64,000 bases of DNA from JBFFZF01 sp050732695 (GTDB taxonomy: Bacteria > Gemmatimonadota > Gemmatimonadetes > Longimicrobiales > RSA9): NCBI GenBank assembly GCA_050732695.1, contig JBOHRL010000035.1, positions 1 to 64,000 of the forward strand. Direction: 5' to 3'. Positions 26,197 to 36,759 of the stretch are shown piece by piece. Position 1 is the first letter of the stretch. Each line of letters begins with the position of its first letter. Below the pieces are notes generated by a model. The model did no database searches. It had not been told where the DNA came from and worked only from the letters and a program-made list of their open reading frames with translations. Position numbers and translations under genes: made by a program.

Positions 26197-27351
26197 TCAG
26201 GCTCCGCCGAACGCCTCCTTCACCTTGCTCCACAGGCTGCGATCGCCCTGTCCGTCCGACGAGTCGGGTGGCGGCGATTCGACACCCGCGAGTTCGCGCA
26301 ACAGCTTCTCCTGTTCGGGGGAGAGATTCGTCGGCGTCCAGACGAGAACACGCACGATCAGATCGCCCCTGCCACCGCCGCGCAACTGCGGCAGCCCCTT
26401 GCCGCGCAGTCGCATCAGGTGGCCGGATTGCGTGCCCGCCGCGATGCGAATGCGTGTCGAGCTGTTCACGAGAGGAACGTCAACGTCCGCGCCGAGCGCC
26501 GCCTGGCTGAACGTAACGCCAAGGTCGTGAATGAGATTGGCGCCTTCGCGCGTGAAGCGCGGATCTTCCTCGATTTCGAAGACGACCAGCACGTCGCCAC
26601 GGACACCGCCGCGCGGCCCCGCGTTGCCACGGCCGCGCACGGTGAGGTAGTCGCCGGTCGAGACACCGCCGGGAACATCCACGTCAATGCGCCGTTCCTT
26701 CGTTTCGACGCCGCGGCCATCGCAGGCCTTGCACGGGTCCGTGATGCGCTGCCCTGCCCCGTCACACGATGGACACGTCGTCACGCTCACCAGCTGGCCG
26801 AGGACCGAGCGCTGCACACGACGAACTTCGCCGGCACCGCCGCACGTCTCGCAGCGGACGGGCGGCGACCCGGGCTCCGCGCCATTGCCTTCACAGCTCG
26901 CGCACGGCTCCTGCACGCGAATCTTCACGGTCTTCTTTGTGCCGCTCGCAACCTCATCCAGCGTGAGTGGCACGCGGACGCGAAGATCTGCACCGCGCAT
27001 CCGTGACGGGCCCCGCCTGCCGCTGCCGCCACCAAAGAGGTCCTCCATGCCGAATCCGCCGAAATCGCGCATGAAGATCGAGAGCGCCTCGGCGAAGTTG
27101 AAGCCACCGCCAAAGCCCGGGCCCGCGCCCGCCTTCACGCCCGCGTGGCCGTACCGGTCGTACGCAGCCCGTTTCTCGGAGTCGCGCAGAATCTCGTATG
27201 CCTCCGTCGCCTCCTTGAACCGCTCTTCGGCATCCTGCGCGCCGTTGTTCCGGTCCGGATGGTACTGAAGCGCGAGTTTGCGGTAGGCCTTCTTGATCGA
27301 ATCGGTGTCCGCGTCGCGACCGACACCGAGGATCTCGTAGTAATCCCTCAT
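26197..27351 (-). CDS. dnaJ: Chaperone protein DnaJ
   Basis: Hsp40 co-chaperone that delivers clients to DnaK and stimulates its ATPase. J domain at residues 1-68 with the HPD motif in YHPDRN, a Gly/Phe-rich linker (about 75-110), then four zinc-binding repeats CASCEGNG, CETCGGAG, CPSCDGAG and CKACDGRG (about 148-215), and the two C-terminal peptide-binding domains. The total of 384 residues is full length for a type I DnaJ. The ATG overlaps the hrcA stop (ATGA); prmA follows. No dnaK or grpE is in the window. Confidence 0.97.
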   Translation of the reverse strand: MRDYYEILGVGRDADTDSIKKAYRKLALQYHPDRNNGAQDAEERFKEATEAYEILRDSEKRAAYDRYGHAGVKAGAGPGFGGGFNFAEALSIFMRDFGGFGMEDLFGGGSGRRGPSRMRGADLRVRVPLTLDEVASGTKKTVKIRVQEPCASCEGNGAEPGSPPVRCETCGGAGEVRRVQRSVLGQLVSVTTCPSCDGAGQRITDPCKACDGRGVETKERRIDVDVPGGVSTGDYLTVRGRGNAGPRGGVRGDVLVVFEIEEDPRFTREGANLIHDLGVTFSQAALGADVDVPLVNSSTRIRIAAGTQSGHLMRLRGKGLPQLRGGGRGDLIVRVLVWTPTNLSPEQEKLLRELAGVESPPPDSSDGQGDRSLWSKVKEAFGGA

Positions 27352-28436
27352 TCCACGTTCCCGGGCCGTTCTCGTCGAACCGGATGCGAACTCTCGTCGA
27401 CGAGTTCTCCCATCAACAGACTCGTGTACTGAACAATGGCAGCCACTTTCTCGTACGGCATGCGTGTCGGGCCCATCACACCCAGCACGCCGGACAGGTT
27501 GCCGAACCGGTACTCCGATGTTACGAGCGTGAATGGATTGAGCTGTGGCACAGGATGTTCCGAGCCGATCGTGATCGTCGCCGACGACTCGTGCGCCCGG
27601 GCTTCCAGAACGGATTGCAGCAGCGCTCTCTGTTCGGTCAGTTCCAGCAGACTTCGCAGCTGCGCCCCCTGTGCGAATTCCGGCTGATTCGCAAGTACGC
27701 TGGCCTTGCCGAGCATCAGTTCGCCGGCCGGGTTCAGCAGCTCACCCGCCGATTGCATGAAAATGTTGATCAACTCGCTCGCCGGCGCATCGTCCGCCGA
27801 TGCATCACGAAGCCGCTCGGGCAGCGACAGCCGTACATCGCGCAGCGACAGACCCGCAAGGCGTTCATTGAGCACCGATGTCACCGACGTGAGCGTGGCC
27901 GCCGGTGCGTCCACAGAGACGTCGACATAGACCGTACGCACGATCCCGTTCTTCAGCGTCAACACGAGAAGAATCCGCTCGCTCGCAATGCGTACGAGTT
28001 CGATCTTCTCGAGCAGGACGTCATCCAGATTGGGCGCCATAGCAAGGCCAAGTTCGCCCGTGATCAGGCCCAGCACACGCAGGGCGCGGCGCACGAGTCG
28101 ATCCAATGGACTCGAGCCATCCGCGTCCTCGCGCAGCCCCGCACGCAACCGCCGCCGCTCCTGCGCGGACAGCATCACGGGCCGCATGAGGCTGTCCACG
28201 TAGAATCGATACGCGAGATCGGTCGGGATCCTGCCCGCCGACGCGTGCGGATGGTACAGGAATCCCTTTTCCTCGAGATCCGACATCGCGTTGCGGACCG
28301 TCGCCGGAGAAACGCCCAGCTCGAACCGTTTCGCAACCAGGCGGCTGCCCGCCGGCTCGGCCGTCTCGACGTACGTCCGGATGACGGCCTCGAGAATCTG
28401 CCGTTCGCGATCCGATAGGTTCTGTGTTGCCGTCAA
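27348..28436 (-). CDS. hrcA: Heat-inducible transcription repressor HrcA
   Basis: Repressor of class I heat-shock genes that binds CIRCE elements with help from GroEL. The N-terminal winged helix contains LSDRERQILEAVIRTYVETAEPAGS, VSPATVRNAMSDLEEKG and HASAGRIPTDLAYRFYVD split over residues 7-78; the dimerisation GAF-like domain follows to GVLGVMGPTRMPYEKV near the end. TTG at 28436 (GGGCAGG upstream) gives 362 residues and the usual N-terminus; the ATG at 28526 would add 30 atypical residues. No CIRCE element (TTAGCACTC-N9-GAGTGCTAA) is visible upstream, so hrcA itself seems not to be autoregulated by CIRCE here. Confidence 0.93.
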   Translation of the reverse strand: MTATQNLSDRERQILEAVIRTYVETAEPAGSRLVAKRFELGVSPATVRNAMSDLEEKGFLYHPHASAGRIPTDLAYRFYVDSLMRPVMLSAQERRRLRAGLREDADGSSPLDRLVRRALRVLGLITGELGLAMAPNLDDVLLEKIELVRIASERILLVLTLKNGIVRTVYVDVSVDAPAATLTSVTSVLNERLAGLSLRDVRLSLPERLRDASADDAPASELINIFMQSAGELLNPAGELMLGKASVLANQPEFAQGAQLRSLLELTEQRALLQSVLEARAHESSATITIGSEHPVPQLNPFTLVTSEYRFGNLSGVLGVMGPTRMPYEKVAAIVQYTSLLMGELVDESSHPVRRERPGNVE

Positions 28437-28561
28437 CCTGCCCTGCCATTCCTGCGCACCGGCTTCGCCCCTCGGCGGAAACGTTCCAGACAGACCGGGA
28501 ATCCTGGAATGTCGAAACGTCGGCACCCGCGATCAAGCGCCACCGGCAAATTCGCCTCGAT

Positions 28562-29716
28562 TCAGCATCGGCCAGCGCTCGCTTCGAGCCGAGATCCCGC
28601 CTCGGCGAAGGCGACCGCCAGCGTGTCGAGGACGAGCCAGCCGCGGGCCGTCAACCGAACCGCATCGCCCTCACCAGGCTCCGCCAGGCCGCGGGTTACC
28701 CATGACGCGAGGAGGTCCGCCTCGGCTGCGGAAAGGGCATTGATGCCGTCACGGGTTCGCAACCCCAGCCATGCTCGCTCGAGGGCACCAGCCTCGGCGG
28801 AGACCGCCTCGTGGTCCTCGACGGGACCCTCACCCCTGCTCAGCCGGTGGCGATACTCGGCCCAATCTCGCACGTTCCACCACCGTTGCGGCGGCACGAA
28901 TGAATGCGCACCCGGGCCGAGTCCGAGGTACGCCGCTCCGGACCAGTAGGCTCGATTGTGGCGTGAATCGCGGCCAGGCCGGGCGAAGTTCGAAACCTCG
29001 TAGTGCACGAATCCAGCTGAGGTAAGACGTTCTGTTGCAAGCAGATACTCCTCTTCGTATTGATCCTCCGGCGGCAGCTGTTCGCGACCCTCGGCGACCC
29101 ATCGACCGAGCGGTGTCGCGCTCTCTGCCGTCAGCCCGTAGAGCGAGACATGGTCGGGATCGAGCGCCAGAACGCGGTCGAGATCGGCTGACCAGTCCCG
29201 TTCGAACCGGGCCGGCAGTCCGAAGATGAGATCGAGGCTGAGGTTCTCGAATCCCGCCGCACGCGCCGACCGCACGGCATGGCCCGGGCCGTCCGGTCCG
29301 TGGAGGCGGCCCATCCAGCGCAGGACGGCCAGATCGAACGTCTGCGCGCCCAGACTGATCCGGTTGACGCCTGCCCTTCGCCAATCGAGGGCAAGGTCGG
29401 CACTGAATCGCTCGGGATTGGCCTCGGCGGTCCACTCGACGTTGCCCGGCGACCAGTCGGCGTGCCTCGCGAGAGTGGCCGCAAGGCCCGCCATTGCCCC
29501 CGGCCCCAGCAGCGACGGAGTTCCACCGCCGACGTAGATCGTGTCGAGCGCCAGCTTCGGCCACGCGCGCGCCTCGATTGCCTGATCCAGTTCACGACCT
29601 ATGGCCTCGAGCCATGTGTTGGTGGGTGGCCGGGCATCGACCGTCACCGCAAAATCGCAGTAGGAACAGCGACGCGCGCAGAAGGGCGCGTGAACGTAGG
29701 CATGCCGGGGAGTCAC
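28562..29716 (-). CDS. hemW: Heme chaperone HemW (radical SAM)
   Basis: Radical SAM protein formerly annotated as oxygen-independent coproporphyrinogen III oxidase; HemW proteins bind and deliver heme. The cluster motif CARRCSYC with a following DF lies at residues 15-24, then TIYVGGGTPSLL, EANPE, RISLGAQTF, and the HemW_C region near the end. The fourth cysteine pattern typical of true HemN (CxxxCxxCxC) is not present, supporting HemW. It starts at GTG 29716, giving 384 residues. dprA ends 67 bases upstream and hrcA follows, a hemW-hrcA-dnaJ order seen in several phyla. Confidence 0.92.
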   Translation of the reverse strand: MTPRHAYVHAPFCARRCSYCDFAVTVDARPPTNTWLEAIGRELDQAIEARAWPKLALDTIYVGGGTPSLLGPGAMAGLAATLARHADWSPGNVEWTAEANPERFSADLALDWRRAGVNRISLGAQTFDLAVLRWMGRLHGPDGPGHAVRSARAAGFENLSLDLIFGLPARFERDWSADLDRVLALDPDHVSLYGLTAESATPLGRWVAEGREQLPPEDQYEEEYLLATERLTSAGFVHYEVSNFARPGRDSRHNRAYWSGAAYLGLGPGAHSFVPPQRWWNVRDWAEYRHRLSRGEGPVEDHEAVSAEAGALERAWLGLRTRDGINALSAAEADLLASWVTRGLAEPGEGDAVRLTARGWLVLDTLAVAFAEAGSRLEASAGRC

Positions 29717-29783
29717 TCGGTGGTTTACCCCCGGTCCGCTGGTCGGTTGCACGGCAGCGGACCGACCTGTCGCTCGAAATCGC

Positions 29784-30869
29784 TCATGCCTGGCTCCGGC
29801 ACGCGAACCGCAGCCCCGGCGCCTGCCGCACCCGACCTTCGACTTCGAGACGAAGCAACGTGGCCATGGCGACCGGGACCGGGACACGAGAACGTTCGGC
29901 AAGCTCGTCTGCATGTCTCGGCTCGAAGTCAAGTGCACCGAGGAGCGCGATCTCGAGCGGGTCATGGACGGGCACGAATTCGTCACGTGCGACACCGTCA
30001 GAACGAGCCACGGGTTGGGCCATGGGCACGAGGCCGAGAGGTTCCATGACATCGGCCGCGTCCATCACGAGGCCGGCGCCGTCGCGGATCAGCGCGTTCG
30101 TCCCGGCGCTCGATTCCCGTCCGATCGGCCCCGGCACCGCGAATACCTCGCGGCCCAACTCGAGGGCATGAGTTGCCGTATTCAGAGCTCCGCTCCGGTC
30201 AGGGGCTTCGACGACGATCACGCCCAATGACAGCGCAGCAATCAAACGGTTGCGCCGCGGAAAGTGATGGCGCATCGCATATTCACCTGGTACGAACTCG
30301 CTCACGATGAGGCCATCGCGCGCGATCCGTTCCTGGAGTCGGGCGTGTCTGCGCGGATAACACACGTCGATCCCGCTGCCAATCACGGCCAACGTGTCAC
30401 CGCCGACCTCGAGAACTGCCTCATGCGCGTGCCGGTCGATGCCGTGTGCGAGGCCGCTCACCACGACGATGCCGGCCCGTGCAAAATCGGCCGCGAGCAT
30501 GCGCGTGGTCTCCGCGCCGTAATCCGTGTTGCGGCGGGTACCGACGATGGCGATGGCCGGGCGCTCGAGCAGCGCGACACGGCCGCGCGTCCAGAGCAGC
30601 GTGGGCGGCGCATGCAGATGCCTCAGGACACGCGGGTACGCCGGACTCCTGAACGGGATGATGCTCGCCCCGGCCGCCGCGCTCGCCTTCATGCATGCTT
30701 CGGCGGTGCGTTCGATCTGCGTGATGGCCGACGCACTCCGTTCCGCCAGTGCAGCGCGGAGCGTGGCCCGGATGGTTCGATGACGGCGGAGCAGCCTCGT
30801 TCGTCTGACATCCCCGAGTCCGGGAATGACGCGGAGCATGAACCACGCTACAAGGACATCGTCATCCAT
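29784..30869 (-). CDS. dprA: DNA-processing protein DprA
   Basis: Loads RecA onto incoming single-stranded DNA during natural transformation. The Rossmann-like core has IAIVGTRRNTDYG (about residue 106), VVSGLAHGIDRHAHEAVL (about 137), TLAVIGSGIDVCYPRRH, HFPRRNRLIAALS and GREVFAVPGPIG (about 232). A C-terminal winged helix (residues about 290-361) is present as in the long form. The ATG at 30869 overlaps the obgE end by 8 bases. dprA presence suggests transformation capacity; no other com genes are in the window. Confidence 0.95.
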   Translation of the reverse strand: MDDDVLVAWFMLRVIPGLGDVRRTRLLRRHRTIRATLRAALAERSASAITQIERTAEACMKASAAAGASIIPFRSPAYPRVLRHLHAPPTLLWTRGRVALLERPAIAIVGTRRNTDYGAETTRMLAADFARAGIVVVSGLAHGIDRHAHEAVLEVGGDTLAVIGSGIDVCYPRRHARLQERIARDGLIVSEFVPGEYAMRHHFPRRNRLIAALSLGVIVVEAPDRSGALNTATHALELGREVFAVPGPIGRESSAGTNALIRDGAGLVMDAADVMEPLGLVPMAQPVARSDGVARDEFVPVHDPLEIALLGALDFEPRHADELAERSRVPVPVAMATLLRLEVEGRVRQAPGLRFACRSQA

Positions 30870-31872
30870 CGGCGGGCTGTGCCTCCTCGGCCTCGACGAC
30901 TTCGCGGATGTGCGACCACAGCGCGTCGAGCAGTTCATCCAGACCCTGCCGCGTCACAGCCGAGATGCGGAAGCTGCCCCACGCCTCGGGCGCACGGACG
31001 TCCGGCAGTTCCGCGGCCGGAACCGTGTCCGCCTTGGTGATCACCACACAGTGCGGCCGGGATGCAAGTTCGGCCGAGTGTGAAGCCAGTTCGCGGCGCA
31101 GCAATTCGTACTCGGCCTGCGCGTCCGGTGAGTCCGCGGGAATGAGGTATGCCAGCGTGCGCGTGCGTTCGATGTGTCGCAGGAACCGGAGACCGAGGCC
31201 CTTGCCCTCGTGCGCACCTTCGATGATGCCCGGAACGTCCGCGACAACGAACGTGCGGTGGTCACTCCGCTGAACGACGCCAAGGTTGGGAACCAGTGTC
31301 GTGAACGGGTAGTCCGCGATCTTCGGCGTAGCGGCTGAAATCACTGACAGCAGCGTCGACTTGCCGGCATTCGGCTGGCCCACGAGACCGACATCCGCGA
31401 TGAGCTTCAGTTCCAGTGCGATACGCCGCGCTTCGCCTTCCTCGCCCGGCTCCCAGCGTCGCGGTGCCTGGTTCGTTGCCGTCGCGAATGCCGCATTCCC
31501 CCGGCCGCCGCGGCCACCCCGCGCAACGATGAGTTCCTGACCTGGATCGAGGAGTTCGCCCAGCACGACGTTGGTGTCCGCATCGCGAATCAGCGTGCCG
31601 ACCGGCACGCGCAGGATCAGGTCCTGACCCTCACGGCCCGTGCGATTCTTTCCCTGTCCGTGCTGGCCGCGCTCGGCCCGGTAATGTTGCTGATAGCGAA
31701 AATCGAGCAGCGTCCACAACTGACTGTCGGCGAAGAGCATGACGTTGCCGCCGCGGCCACCATCGCCACCCGAAGGACCACCATAAGGGACGCCCATTTC
31801 ACGCCGGAACGCCTCCGCCCCCGACCCGCCAGTCCCCGCTACGACGTGAATGGTCGCCTCATCGACGAACAC
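30862..31872 (-). CDS. obgE: GTPase Obg
   Basis: Essential ribosome-assembly and stress GTPase. Residues 1-158 form the glycine-rich OBG fold (GGSGAEAFRREMGVPYGGPSGG divided at residues 16-37 and RGGRGGRGNAAF). The G domain has G1 GQPNAGKST (about 167), DVPGIIEGAHEGKGLG (about 212) and TKAD (about 282). Length of 336 residues is typical for the form lacking the C-terminal OCT domain. It starts at GTG 31872 with GAAGGA upstream. dprA overlaps its end. Confidence 0.97.
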   Translation of the reverse strand: MFVDEATIHVVAGTGGSGAEAFRREMGVPYGGPSGGDGGRGGNVMLFADSQLWTLLDFRYQQHYRAERGQHGQGKNRTGREGQDLILRVPVGTLIRDADTNVVLGELLDPGQELIVARGGRGGRGNAAFATATNQAPRRWEPGEEGEARRIALELKLIADVGLVGQPNAGKSTLLSVISAATPKIADYPFTTLVPNLGVVQRSDHRTFVVADVPGIIEGAHEGKGLGLRFLRHIERTRTLAYLIPADSPDAQAEYELLRRELASHSAELASRPHCVVITKADTVPAAELPDVRAPEAWGSFRISAVTRQGLDELLDALWSHIREVVEAEEAQPADG

Positions 31873-31975
31873 AGGCTTTCCTTCGTTCAGATGATGTTCG
31901 AGTCAGCGCGAGCCCGCGCGACGAATGTCGCAGCACGCGCCGTTCCTTTCCATGGCTGACTGCGCCAACTCCGCT

Positions 31976-32026
31976 GAGGCCGGGGACACCCGGGAGCCGC
32001 CGGATCAGACGAGGCCGGGGACACCC
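31976..32026. repeat. 16-bp direct repeat flanking the TauE/SafE gene end
   Basis: GAGGCCGGGGACACCC occurs at 31976-31991 (intergenic) and again at 32011-32026 inside the last codons of the TauE/SafE gene. It looks like a duplication of the gene's 3' tip. The rest of the 31873-32004 gap shows nothing I recognise. Confidence 0.8.
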
Positions 32027-32835
32027 TGCAACACGAGCCGCGCACCAAGGCTGAACAGTACAATGGCGAAGACCCACTGGAGCGCACGCGTGCCCATACG
32101 CTGGTTGACGCACGTACCGAGTCGCACGGTGAAGACGGCCCCAAGCATGAGCGGAAGCGCGGCAACCGTATGCACGTAACCGATGCTGCCCGCCGGCAAT
32201 CCGGCCGTGCCGCTCCCGGAAAGCATGTACGTCGCGGTTCCTGCCGTCGCGGCAAACACGATGATGGCCAGCGACGTCGCGGCCACACGTTCTACACCGA
32301 GCCCGACGAAGTACAGGAGCAGCGGAATCGCGACGAGTCCGCCACCGACACCGAGGATCGCCGAGAAGATGCCGACGAGCACGCCAACGGGCGCCATGAG
32401 GCGGAGATCGATCCTCAGCGGACGCGTACTCCTGCGTTCCGGTTGCAAGACAAGCTGGATGGCCGTTGCAATGAGAAACAGCCCGAACGCAATCTTGAGC
32501 GCTTCCTCGGGCAACATCAGGGCGAGGCGCGCGCCGAGCACGCCGCCAATGAGGGAGAACAGGCCGATCGGCACGGCCGCGCGCCACGCGACCAGACCCG
32601 CCCGTGCATACGCGTGTACGCCGACGATGGCGGTTGGAACGATCACGAACAGACTCGTCGCGTGCGCGACTGCCGCCACCTCGCCGGTACCGACGGTCGC
32701 ACCGCCGAACGACGTCTCATAAACGAAATAGAGGAAGGGTACCATGAGTACCCCTCCTCCGATTCCGATCAGACCGGCGACGAACCCGACCAGCAGACCG
32801 ACCGCGATGAAGGCAGCCTGGATCGCCGGAGCCAT
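32005..32835 (-). CDS. TauE/SafE family sulfite exporter-like permease
   Basis: A 276-residue membrane protein with about eight hydrophobic segments in two related halves, each carrying a conserved glycine-rich loop: GLIGIGGGVLMVPFL (about residue 22) and AILGVGGGLVAIPLL (about 162), the family signature of TauE/SafE (TSUP). Members export sulfite or organosulfur anions, or import other small anions; the substrate is not determinable here. It lies 22 bases after the S41 protease gene. The ATG at 32835 has a poor ribosome-binding site, so translation may depend on coupling. Confidence 0.88.
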   Translation of the reverse strand: MAPAIQAAFIAVGLLVGFVAGLIGIGGGVLMVPFLYFVYETSFGGATVGTGEVAAVAHATSLFVIVPTAIVGVHAYARAGLVAWRAAVPIGLFSLIGGVLGARLALMLPEEALKIAFGLFLIATAIQLVLQPERRSTRPLRIDLRLMAPVGVLVGIFSAILGVGGGLVAIPLLLYFVGLGVERVAATSLAIIVFAATAGTATYMLSGSGTAGLPAGSIGYVHTVAALPLMLGAVFTVRLGTCVNQRMGTRALQWVFAIVLFSLGARLVLQGVPGLV

Positions 32836-32857
32836 CCTTCGTTGTGTTCCGACTCTT

Positions 32858-34501
32858 CTACCTCGGGTCCTCGCCCGGCCGGCGGCCCTGCGTTGAAGCG
32901 TACTGTGCGGCCACCGTGAAGAGCTGCTCGGGCGATGTGGCACGAACCAGCAGTTCGACGGCTGCCCGGACCGCCTCGTCTTCGGTGTTGTCGCGGCGGC
33001 GCGCTTCTGCAACGCCCCAGCGCGACTGCGTGATCTCACGACCCAGCTGGCGGCTGATATAGCGCTTGCCCTTGTCGAACGTGGGCTTGTCGACCGACAG
33101 ACCGCTCGTGTTGATGGCGGCGAGGAATTCGTCCAGCATCGCCTGTGTCACCGGGAATCCGGGCTCGAGGTCCGGATTCTCCTTGTTGTAGCGTACGCCA
33201 TAGGCGAAGAGGGTTTCCCAGTATTTCGCCGCGTTCTCGTTCAGCACCCGGATCAGATCCCGCTCCTCGACGGTCGTCGTGTCCGAAGTGATCATCAGGT
33301 CAGGCACGATACCGCCACCGCCGTAGACCGTACGGCCGGCATCGGTCTTGTATTCGGGCTTGGCTTCGCTCGTGTCGCTCGGGACCGGCGCATCCTCGGA
33401 TTCCGCCGAGCCATCGACGGATTCATCGATTCCATACGGCTTCTGAATGCTGCGGCCGGATGGCGTGTACCAGCGCGCGGTCGTGAGCTTGAGCCAGTTG
33501 TTGTTGGTCAGCTTGAAGACCGTCTGGACGGAGCCCTTGCCGTAGGTCGTCCGGCCGGCAACGAGCGCGCGGTCATGGTCCTGGAGCGCGCCCGCCACGA
33601 TCTCCGTCGCCGATGCGCTGAACGGGCCGACCAGCACGACGATCGGCATGCCTTCGAACTCATCGCGGTTGCTCGACACGAGCGACTGCGATTGGCCCAT
33701 CAGCCGGCCGCGCGTCTCGACGACCGTCTTTCCGGCGCCGAGGAAGAGGTCGGACACCGACAGGCCCTGCTCGAGAAGCCCGCCCGAATTGCGACGCATG
33801 TCCAGCACGATCCGCTTTGCGCCTTCCGCCTGTAGCTGCTTGATCGCATCCCGAAGCTCTTGCGTCGAACTCTCGCTGAATACGACCAGCTCGACGTAGC
33901 CGACATCCTTGTTGAGCATGTAAGCGGTCGGGACCGCCTTCACGTGGATCTCGTCACGCGTGATCGTGAACGGGATCGGCTCGGGAACGCCCAGCCGCGC
34001 CACCTTGATGTCGACGGTCGTGCCTTTCGGCCCGCGCAGTTTGCTCACCGCCAGATCATCCGACCAGTCGCGCGTCGACTCGCCGTTCACCTCGATGATG
34101 GCATCGCCGGCGCGCAGGCCCGCCCGCTCACCGGGCGTGCCCGGCAACGGCGTGATGACTGTGACCCAACCGGCGCGCTTCGAGATCGAGACCCCGAGAC
34201 CACCGTATTCGCCCTGCGTGGCAATGCGCAGGTTCTCATACTCGCTCGCCGGCATGAACCCGGTGTGCGGGTCACCCAGCCCCTCGAGCATGCCGTCGAT
34301 CGCCATCCGGTACAGATCTGACGGTTCCTTCTCATCCACAAACCCTTCGGACACATACTGGAGCACCTGCTCGAACAACTGCGCGTTCTCGTATACACTG
34401 CGCTGTTCCTGGCCTGCCCCCCGCTGCAAGAACCATCCGCCTGTGGCGAGCGCGACCAGCGCGACGAACAAAGGAGCGAGCACCGTCCGGTTGATCTTCA
34501 T
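32858..34501 (-). CDS. C-terminal processing peptidase (S41 family, CtpA-like)
   Basis: Membrane-anchored periplasmic protease with an N-terminal signal anchor (residues 5-25), a PDZ domain (about 90-180), and the S41 catalytic domain. The catalytic serine lies in GPFSASATEIV (S295 or S297) and the general-base lysine is K322 in TTYGKGSVQ. The 547-residue length includes an extra C-terminal region after residue 400 of unknown function. GGAGGCAGG precedes the ATG at 34501. Substrates in other bacteria include cell-wall hydrolases and signalling proteins. The 102-base gap to tmk holds a 5-bp inverted repeat but no convincing promoter. Confidence 0.94.
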   Translation of the reverse strand: MKINRTVLAPLFVALVALATGGWFLQRGAGQEQRSVYENAQLFEQVLQYVSEGFVDEKEPSDLYRMAIDGMLEGLGDPHTGFMPASEYENLRIATQGEYGGLGVSISKRAGWVTVITPLPGTPGERAGLRAGDAIIEVNGESTRDWSDDLAVSKLRGPKGTTVDIKVARLGVPEPIPFTITRDEIHVKAVPTAYMLNKDVGYVELVVFSESSTQELRDAIKQLQAEGAKRIVLDMRRNSGGLLEQGLSVSDLFLGAGKTVVETRGRLMGQSQSLVSSNRDEFEGMPIVVLVGPFSASATEIVAGALQDHDRALVAGRTTYGKGSVQTVFKLTNNNWLKLTTARWYTPSGRSIQKPYGIDESVDGSAESEDAPVPSDTSEAKPEYKTDAGRTVYGGGGIVPDLMITSDTTTVEERDLIRVLNENAAKYWETLFAYGVRYNKENPDLEPGFPVTQAMLDEFLAAINTSGLSVDKPTFDKGKRYISRQLGREITQSRWGVAEARRRDNTEDEAVRAAVELLVRATSPEQLFTVAAQYASTQGRRPGEDPR

Positions 34502-34603
34502 CCTGCCTCCAAGGACATCGCCAACCGCATTCCGATCCTGAATCCGGTGCCTCGGCGCTCCGGACTCCATCTGCCTGCGGTCCGTTTGACTGCGGTCAAT
34601 CTA

Positions 34604-35257
34604 CTAACCCACCCATTTTCCGAAAGTTTCTGGAAACCTTGCGCTTGCGAGATGCACGATTTCCTCGTGCACCTGAGCGGCCGTTCGCGTTCCATCGACC
34701 CGCACAACGCCGGGCTCCTGATTCGAAAGCAAACGATATGCCTCCGCGACGCGGTCGAGGAACGGCTCGCCTTCACCCTCGATCCGGTCGGGTCCGCCCG
34801 GCCGATCGGCAAGCCTCGAAAGACCGACCCCCGCCGGGACATCGAGCACGACCGTCAGATCCGCCACGAGCCCGCCCGTGGCCAGCCGGTTCGCACTCCG
34901 GACTTCCCCGAGATCGAGCCCGCGACCATGCCCCTGATAGGCTAGTGTCGACAGTTCGTATCGGTCAGCCACAACGACGCGGCCTGCCGCCAGCGCAGGC
35001 CGCACCACGTCTGCAACGACGGCCGCCCTCGCGGCAAGGAAGAGCAGCAGTTCGCTTCGTTCCGACACATGCCCCGACTCGAGCAGGATCCGCCGGACCG
35101 CCTCACCGATCGCGGTCCCGCCCGGCTCGCGTGTCGCCGTGTACGGGAGCCCCTGCCGCTCGAGCCACTCGACCAGCAGCCCGCGTTGCGTCGTCTTCCC
35201 CGACCCTTCCACTCCTTCGAGGACGAGAAACACGCCGCGCTTTGCTTCGCGATTCAT
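34604..35257 (-). CDS. tmk: Thymidylate kinase
   Basis: Phosphorylates dTMP to dTDP. P-loop LEGVEGSGKTTQ at residues 13-24, the DR(Y/F) motif VVADRYELSTLAYQGHGRGLD (split, about 97) and the LID region near DRPGGPDRIEGEGEPFL identify it. The 217-residue length is normal. I chose ATG 35257; an in-frame GTG at 35290 would add 11 residues, and neither has a strong ribosome-binding site. It ends 102 bases before the S41 protease gene and follows the inositol-phosphate synthase gene. Confidence 0.95.
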   Translation of the reverse strand: MNREAKRGVFLVLEGVEGSGKTTQRGLLVEWLERQGLPYTATREPGGTAIGEAVRRILLESGHVSERSELLLFLAARAAVVADVVRPALAAGRVVVADRYELSTLAYQGHGRGLDLGEVRSANRLATGGLVADLTVVLDVPAGVGLSRLADRPGGPDRIEGEGEPFLDRVAEAYRLLSNQEPGVVRVDGTRTAAQVHEEIVHLASARFPETFGKWVG

Positions 35258-35335
35258 CGCGCCAGGCGAGGCGTGCTTCGGCCACGCCACGCTCGTCGAG
35301 ACAATGGCCGAGCAGGAATCGAAGGCCGGCCGCCC

Positions 35336-36646
<1,311 letters not shown>

Positions 36647-36759
36647 GAGCAATGTCCCTGGTTCGGACCGGGAACCATTCTCCCATCCCGGCCGCTGTGG
36701 ATATGGCAATGCCGCGTTGAATCATGGCGATATGCGCGCGGATGATGCGGGCGAGCCGT

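Noticed and set aside
28437..28561. CIRCE element upstream of hrcA
   Set aside because: No TTAGCACTC/GAGTGCTAA or near variant was found.
31873..32004. Small gene between obgE and the TauE/SafE permease
   Set aside because: No start with a ribosome-binding site and no sustained reading frame; it contains only the 16-bp direct repeat.
34586..34599. TTGAC-TGCG-GTCAA inverted repeat upstream of the S41 protease as promoter
   Set aside because: TTGACC could be a -35 on the minus strand, but no -10 lies at suitable distance.
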